The translations under genes and the position numbers were made by a program. This document shows positions 59,001-64,000 of a stretch of 64,000 bases of DNA, one piece after another. The notes beneath the pieces were generated by a model that was given only the letters and a program-made list of their open reading frames with translations, was not told the DNA's origin and did no database searches. Every line of letters starts with the position of its first letter. The stretch's first letter is position 1. Origin of the DNA: Mytilus californianus (lineage: Eukaryota; Mollusca; Bivalvia; Mytilida; Mytilidae); NCBI RefSeq assembly GCF_021869535.1, contig NW_026262581.1, positions 100,306,271-100,370,270 on the forward strand, given 5' to 3'.

Positions 59001-62000
59001 TCAACTTTTGAAGATTTCCAACTACACAGCTTATTGTATAAACATCCTGTATGACAAGCTTTACATGTATTATGCATGCATTTTTATTTCTCTTTTAGAT
59101 TTAACTGAAAATGATGAGCATTGTAAGAGATTTTTGGAAAGATGTATGCCAGAATCTTTTAAGAAGGTTTGTTTACTAGTTAATTATGATTAGAATGCTG
59201 AATTAAAAATTATATACTTCCGTTCTTTGTTTTGCCTGTGGGACATAGGCTATTTTACATTCCGTCTTTGACATCATCATGTAGTTAATTTTATGGTTCT
59301 GTCTATGGTTAAATTTTATTTAGACATCAATAACTTTGTCAAACCTTCATGGAATTTTATGAAATTTAGACAGAAGATTCGTCATGATCAAGAGACAGCA
59401 TCCAGGGCAAAATTTTGGAAACTTTTTAATTTTCCTATTATACTGATAAAGGGACTTAGTGTTTTTGCCATTAACATTAAGATACAGTCTGGAGTTATGG
59501 TTATTGAAAAACACCTGTACCAGTCAAATTACAATTCCATGTTGCCATTTAATTTGTTATATTTGCCTAGAAAATAGATATTTAGCCTTGAGAATTGAAA
59601 GGTTAGTTTATCCCATTCAAACAATAGGAATTGATAAATCACTTGTTAAATGGTCCTTCTCCAGGGAAATTATTAACTACAACGTTTATTTGTTTAATGA
59701 TAAAAATATTCAGATATTATTTTGGTTTTACTCTTTTCAGCAACGGTTACATGGTAGTCTCCTGAAAAATTAAGTTACTAAGTTCAGGATTTTGGTTTAA
59801 AAAATTATGACATGTAGTTGATAAACAGTATAAATGTATTTAGAGTTTGAAATGATAGAGATGATTGAATCATGTCTTTGTGTCTAAAGCTAAATAACAT
59901 ATGATGAGAGTTTCAGGGTTCTTGGTTCAGCATCTAGATGAGTCCTGGACTCACTCTTTTTGGCTAGAACTTTCTGAAAAAGGATCAATTCAATGGTTGG
60001 ACTCACCAAAATTTATGCGAAAAAATACAGCAGTATTCAATTCAAATCATAATATATTACACATTGTCTGATTTGTAACAAAACAAAATGATAATGTGTT
60101 TTTGATATTTTAGTTGACTAATTCTCCAGCTGTACATCGTTGGAACACAGAGATACAGGAAGGGATATTTAATATGTTACAGTTGTTGGTAGATCTAGTG
60201 GCAACAAGAATACAACACCTTCCAGTACCAAAAGCTTTAATGGAAGTCTTTTATCTGGTAAAAATACTGCACCTTGTCAGTTGAACAATTGAAATCAATT
60301 GTCTTTCCTTTGTTTGTAGTAGAGATGCATGAAGCGATACACATTTACTCTTTTTAAAACTGCTTGGCCTCAGTGGGATAACTAGATCCTTTTATATCCA
60401 CAATGCTGTTAAGAAATGGAAAAACAATAATAAGTGTTTTTGAATACCAAAAATAAATGGAGAGTAACAGGAATTTATCTGTAGAGGGCTTTATGTCAAA
60501 TCTATCATGAAAAAAATTAAAGTGACTCATTGCTGAATAAGGAATGTATCACTTTGTACCATGCAAGTTACAAATGGGCTTTCGTAAGCATATACACATT
60601 TAATGCAGACAATTCTCTTGAACAGATATTCAGGTCCACAAGTCTTTTTACAAATCTTACCATTAGAATTGATGATAAGTTATTTCAAATTGATCATGAC
60701 TTCTGGTTATCTTTTATTTTCTATTCACATAAAATATCTCAGTCTTATATGTGACTTTATATTATTTGTCAGAATGATACTTTACTTTAATTAAAATGTA
60801 TTGAACTGTTTTATAGGCTTTGAATAAAGATACTGAGTTTCATTACAAAAACAGACAGAAGAGAGACAGAACATATTGGGAAGATAAAATAGAGGATGGT
60901 GTTTTATATACATGTAATACAAGCTACAAATCAACTGTAGTAAGTTTTCACCTTATATACCTCATATATAAAAATAAGAAGATGGGGTATGATTGCCAAT
61001 GAGACAACTCTCCACCAGAGACCAAATGATGTAGAAGTTAACAACTATAAGTCACAGTACAGCCTTCAACAATGAGCAAAACCCATACCACAAAATAAGC
61101 TATAAAAGGTCAGAAATGGCAAATGTAAAACAATTCAAATGAGAAAAGGCATGATTTATGTACAAAACAAAAAATGAAATATAATTTTTTAGCAACATTT
61201 GAAAGCGATTTGCTTGAATATGTAAGAATTTCTACAGTTGTTGTGGACTTTTAGAATTAAACAATACAGCTTGTAAATATTGCAAAAAAATAATAGCTTT
61301 AGATGATTTAAATAAAAAAGGATTAGTATTGATGAAAACACATTGTGTTCTCCACAGCACTTTTTCCATGCAAAAATAGCACAACCTTTATAATAGATTT
61401 TATTGTAAAATTGATTCAGCTGGCACCATGGGAAAAAATATAGCACCATGATACATGGTGCTATAAAGGCCCTGGGAAGAACACCACCATTGTATTTGAT
61501 ATAAATAACTAAATTCAATTCATCTTCTTTGTTGCAGGATCCATATGGTTGGTTGACACACTTAATAAATAGGGTAAGTGATTTTTTAAAGGAAATAAAA
61601 AGACCGGTCAAAGGCCTTATTACAGTATAGACTTCGTGGATTTCATGATTTTAAATGAACCATGAATTAAAGAATTTAATGAAGTGAAATTTTTAGAGTC
61701 TTGTATGCAGACTTTGGAAAAACCACGAAATCAAATATCAATGAAATTGCCATTTTCTCTCAATCCGCAAAAATTGGTACTTTATGAACAAATATACAGT
61801 ACATCAAGTTTAATCTGAGCATACATTTTAATTTATAGGATTATAGGTTTGGGACAGACAAATAAAGGATGTGGCAGAGTTAAACCTCTTTAAGCTCTGG
61901 TGAACCTGGGACAGTGGTGTAACAGCATAACATAAGAACAAATTGTAAAAATCATTTTGAAGGACTTGACTGAGCAGATCAGTACTAAGCATATACAAAA

Positions 62001-63443
62001 CTAACAATAAGAAAAAAGACACAAACTGTTGATCTAAGATTACTCACAATTACTGAAAGCTAGTTCAAAGCCAAATTTCAACAAATAAAAAAAATATATT
62101 TTACCAGACTGAAATACTGTTTTTGTACTTTTTTCATGCGTACCTATTATCAAGAATTAAGTTTTTAAGCTGAACTGTATTTAATTTCAATTTTTTTTTA
62201 ACAAAATATCTACATTTGAATAAGTGTCTTTTTGTATGAAGTTCTATGCTTGTATACCTTACACGGTACAAATGTAGTAACCTTTATAGTAAGTTAAGTT
62301 TATTTCCTTCCTTCGATTATTTTATTTCAATTTTGATTTGATTATTTTATTTCAATTTTGATTTTACAGTAAAAATGTTAAAACACTGGAACTTGTACTC
62401 ATGTTTGAGAAAAAGGTGAATAAGTTTCGATGTGACATACGAAATATATATATTTGCAGGTGCTATGAACATTCTAAGAATGTAATTATACTGTATGATT
62501 AGAGTCCTAAGAATGTAATTGTACTGTATGATTAGGGTCACCTTCTTTTTCAGTTTGCATGCAAAAATGGTGTTGAACATGTCCGAAGTAAACTAGAAGA
62601 TGATGATCTAGATGCAATAGTATGTATTTTGTTAAAAAGGATTAAACAGATTTTATGTTTTGTATATTGTTGGATTTGGCATATATATTAAAAATACAAG
62701 ATGAGATGTAGGTTCAAAATTCACGACAAACATTACATTATATACTGGGAAAATGCAAAAAAAAATCTAAATTGAAATGACTTTATATAAAAATAAGATG
62801 TGGTATGTTTGCCAATGAGACAACTCTCCACTAGAGACCAAATGACATAGTAGTTAGCAACTAAAGGTCACCAGTACGGCCTTTAACAATGAGCAAAACC
62901 CATAGAAAGCTTTAAAAGGCCCGGAAATGACAAATGTAAAACAATTCAAACAAGAAAACTAACGGCCTAATTTATGTACAAAATAATAAACAAAACAAAT
63001 AATATATACAACAACAAACAACAACCACTCTTATGATGTTCAATAATGAGAAAAATTTTATGACGTCTAGCATTGACATCATTAATAGAAGAATTTGTTT
63101 TTAGCATTGAACAAAAATCCAATTTCTATACTGATAAAACTAATATAATAAGTATGTACTGTTTCACACAAGTTTTATTATAATTATATGTTCATTGCCT
63201 CTTAAATAATGTAAATCAAAAATTATCAAAGATAATCCTGATTGAAGAAGATAGTAGACATATGGAATCATGATAACACTCAATTGATTTGATTATTTTT
63301 AGTCCATGTCTGCATTGCTGAGTCCACTTGGAGTTTGTGCAGAATTTTTAAATCCAAAAGTTGTACAAGAAGTATTAGCCCCAGCAATGGAGAAATGTAT
63401 TAAATTTGTGCAGAACTTGGATGAAAAAGACTTCAAACAAAAG
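55774..63443 (+). CDS. USP24: Ubiquitin carboxyl-terminal hydrolase 24, N-terminal part (exons 1-8, partial)
   Basis: A deubiquitinase of the USP (C19) family that removes ubiquitin from substrate proteins. Eight exons join in frame into 342 residues. Residues 5-44 form a UBA domain, which binds ubiquitin: LLAMGF at 11-16 is its conserved loop, followed by CRKALRLANNDLNEAVAFL. A proline-rich PPSY (75-78) follows. Then come conserved USP24 blocks: RFLERCMPESFKK, the VHRWNTEIQEGIFNML region, DPYGWLTHLINR and SPLGVCAEFLNPKVVQ. Animal USP24 is about 2,600 residues, so roughly seven-eighths, including the Cys/His/Asp protease core, lies beyond the window. All introns are GT-AG and nearly all are phase 0. 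Assignment rests on remembered family sequence. USP9X lacks this N-terminal UBA arrangement, so USP24 is clearly preferred. Confidence 0.92.
56285..56740 (+). repeat. R1 copy in USP24 intron 1
   Basis: GAAGATGTGATATCATTGCC, GTACAGCCTTCAACATTGAA, CAACCACTGTATTGCAGGTT and a GGGACTGTTGTCACAATATA end. Nearly full length, sense orientation. Confidence 0.75.
56803..56900 (+). repeat. Short tandem repeat, about 19-bp units
   Basis: Five units of ATTTAGCGACAAG or ATTTAGTGACAAG, spaced 19-21 bases, in intron 1. Confidence 0.85.
57890..58380 (+). repeat. R6 copy in USP24 intron 1
   Basis: GTTTGGGTCACAGTGCTTTT, GTATAGATTATACATGAAAA and ACATTCCTTTATAAAAGTTT parallel 54430-55040 upstream of the gene. 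Confidence 0.6.
58590..58779 (+). CDS. USP24: USP24 exon 2
   Basis: Opens after AATAG (AGA GAC GCA ...) and ends before GTATGT in phase 1. It encodes residues 87-149 plus one base, including NPLEFPVTNLYELEGRVF and EHWSIPYKKEESLGKCL. The acceptor has a nearby alternative AG two bases on, but only this choice keeps the frame. Confidence 0.88.
59099..59166 (+). CDS. USP24: USP24 exon 3
   Basis: Starts after TCTTTTAG, completes the split Asn codon and reads LTENDEHCKRFLERCMPE to FKK before GTTTGT. Residues 150-172. Confidence 0.88.
60114..60257 (+). CDS. USP24: USP24 exon 4
   Basis: Forty-eight codons (173-220) after GATATTTTAG: LTNSPAVHRWNTEIQEG, then IFNMLQLLVDLVATRIQ and a VPKALMEVFYL end before GTAAAA. 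Helical, part of the large scaffold region preceding the protease domain. Confidence 0.88.
60817..60939 (+). CDS. USP24: USP24 exon 5
   Basis: Forty-one codons (221-261) after TTTTATAG: ALNKDTEFHYKNRQKRDRTY and then EDGVLYTCNTSYKSTV before GTAAGT. Confidence 0.87.
60968..61180 (+). repeat. R1 fragment in intron 5
   Basis: AGAAGATGGGGTATGATTGC, CAACTCTCCACCAGAGACCA and GTACAGCCTTCAACAATGAG. It begins 28 bases after the exon 5 donor, sense orientation. Confidence 0.8.
61538..61573 (+). CDS. USP24: USP24 exon 6 (36-nt microexon)
   Basis: Twelve codons, DPYGWLTHLINR, between TTGTTGCAG and GTAAGT. In frame on both sides, so skipping would preserve the reading frame. The GWL..L.NR pattern is conserved in USP24. 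Confidence 0.87.
61625..61800. repeat. Possible dispersed repeat in intron 6
   Basis: Alternating ATGAATTAAAGAATTTAATG and AAACCACGAAATCAAATATC segments look like a common invertebrate repeat built of CACGAATTAA-like words. No second copy occurs in the window. Confidence 0.3.
61838..62110 (+). repeat. R1 distal fragment in intron 6
   Basis: GTTTGGGACAGACAAATAAA, GCAGAGTTAAACCTCTTTAA and GGGACAGTGGTGTAACAGCA are distal R1 blocks, sense orientation. Confidence 0.6.
62315..62365 (+). repeat. 25-bp tandem duplication
   Basis: GATTATTTTATTTCAATTTT occurs at 62315 and 62340. Confidence 0.85.
62474..62537 (+). repeat. 33-bp tandem duplication
   Basis: CTAAGAATGTAATTATACTG at 62474 recurs at 62507 with one change. 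It lies just upstream of the exon 7 acceptor. Confidence 0.85.
62554..62619 (+). CDS. USP24: USP24 exon 7
   Basis: Twenty-two codons (274-295) after CTTTTTCAG: FACKNGVEHVRSKLEDDDL then DAI before GTATGT. Confidence 0.86.
62786..63030 (+). repeat. R1 fragment in intron 7
   Basis: AAGATGTGGTATGTTTGCCA, CTAGAGACCAAATGACATAG, GTACGGCCTTTAACAATGAG and CAACAAACAACAACCACTCT, sense orientation. Confidence 0.8.
63303..63443 (+). CDS. USP24: USP24 exon 8
   Basis: Forty-seven codons (296-342) after TATTTTTAG: SMSALLSPLGVCAEFLNPK, then VVQEVLAPAMEKCIKF, ending KDFKQK before GTATAT. Intron 8 runs past the window edge. Confidence 0.88.
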
Positions 63444-63753
63444 GTATATTGACACTTTAATCTGACTTGATACATTACAAACCATTTGTGTTTGATTAGT
63501 TGTTATGTTGTATTTTACTATTTAATGCTTCCTGAAAAACCTTTTTCGGTAGGATAAAGTCATTACTTTGTTATTCCTTCTGTGTGTCCAAAACAAATGT
63601 TATTCTGAATCATATGAAAAATGTAATTTCAGGGGAGAATTTGACATTTACAACTTTTTTTGACTCGTATAAGTTAGAGTGTGACATATTGTATAGACTG
63701 GTACATTGTTTGAGACTGGATGTTGAATTTTAGATGTCTTTTGGTGTCATTTG

Positions 63754-64000
63754 GTTGCTGTCTCCTTGATGTATACTTGACATCTCCTTTGCTGTCTCCT
63801 TGATGTATAATTGACATCTCCTTTGCTGTCTCCTTGATGTATAATTGACATCTCCTTTGCTGTCTCCTTGATGTATAATTGACATCTCCTTTGCTGTCTC
63901 CTTGATGTATAATTGACATCTCCTTTGCTGTCTCCTTGATGTATAATTAACATCTCCTTTGCTGTCTCCTTGATGTATAATTGACATCTCCTTTGCTGTC
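63754..64000 (+). repeat. 34-bp minisatellite in USP24 intron 8
   Basis: About seven units of TTTGCTGTCTCCTTGATG followed by TATAATTGACATCTCC, almost identical, continuing past the window edge. The flanking GTGTCATTTGGTTGCTGTCT and the unit itself resemble the reversed end of R1. Because 34 is not a multiple of three, all three minus frames stay open, which produces false ORFs. Confidence 0.92.

Noticed and set aside
63674-63987. Three overlapping minus-strand ORFs with a repeated SIIHQGDSKGD-type peptide
   Set aside because: They are the three frames of the 34-bp minisatellite, which has no stop in any frame. They lie in a USP24 intron, so there is no evidence for coding.
1-64000. CRISPR arrays, operons or bacterial-type systems
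   Set aside because: The sequence is clearly eukaryotic (GT-AG introns, SINEs, metazoan USP24), and none of the tandem repeats has repeat-spacer structure.

Overview
This is a gene-poor, AT-rich, intron-bearing animal sequence. Dispersed repeats recur through almost the whole window. The most frequent one (called R1 here, with a core reading ATGTGGTATGATTGCCAATG) is one I associate from memory with mussels of the genus Mytilus and related bivalves. A bivalve mollusc, probably a mussel, is the best reading, but no database search was possible.

Layout. 0-6 kb holds an old tandem segmental duplication (641-2760 and 3655-5985) with R1 insertions and no recognisable gene. 6.50-11.92 kb is a full-length PIF/Harbinger DNA transposon with TAA target duplications, short inverted termini, a Myb/SANT-like gene on the plus strand and a HARBI1-like transposase on the minus strand. 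The two genes converge and overlap at their 3' ends, and both are broken. 12-24 kb is mostly unrecognised sequence with foldback elements, R1 copies and a 364-bp tandem repeat. 24.5-36 kb is a second, larger segmental duplication (about 24.5-28.8 kb and 30.6-36.1 kb), in which the second copy has gained several insertions relative to the first. 36-46 kb holds a tRNA-derived SINE, a 1.4-kb non-autonomous transposon with TAA target duplications, and further repeats. 46.9 kb holds a single-exon 112-codon ORF with a possible PP1-docking motif. 50.5-51.4 kb is a deleted MULE-type transposon with arrays of a CCGGAAA motif at its ends.

The one clear host gene is at the right end. Eight exons between 55774 and 63443 (plus strand) encode the first 342 residues of an orthologue of ubiquitin carboxyl-terminal hydrolase 24 (USP24), starting with a UBA domain. 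All splice junctions are canonical and phases are compatible. The gene runs off the window, so the peptidase domain is not visible. Its introns carry several same-orientation R1 copies and a 34-bp minisatellite that reaches the window edge.

Nothing here reads as a multi-gene functional system. The closest is the Harbinger element, whose transposase and Myb-like partner are known to act together in this superfamily. The less usual signals are the catalytic and frame damage plus the exon duplication in that element, the inverted CCGGAAA arrays of the MULE, a candidate exon conserved between the duplicated blocks, and a minisatellite apparently derived from the end of R1.
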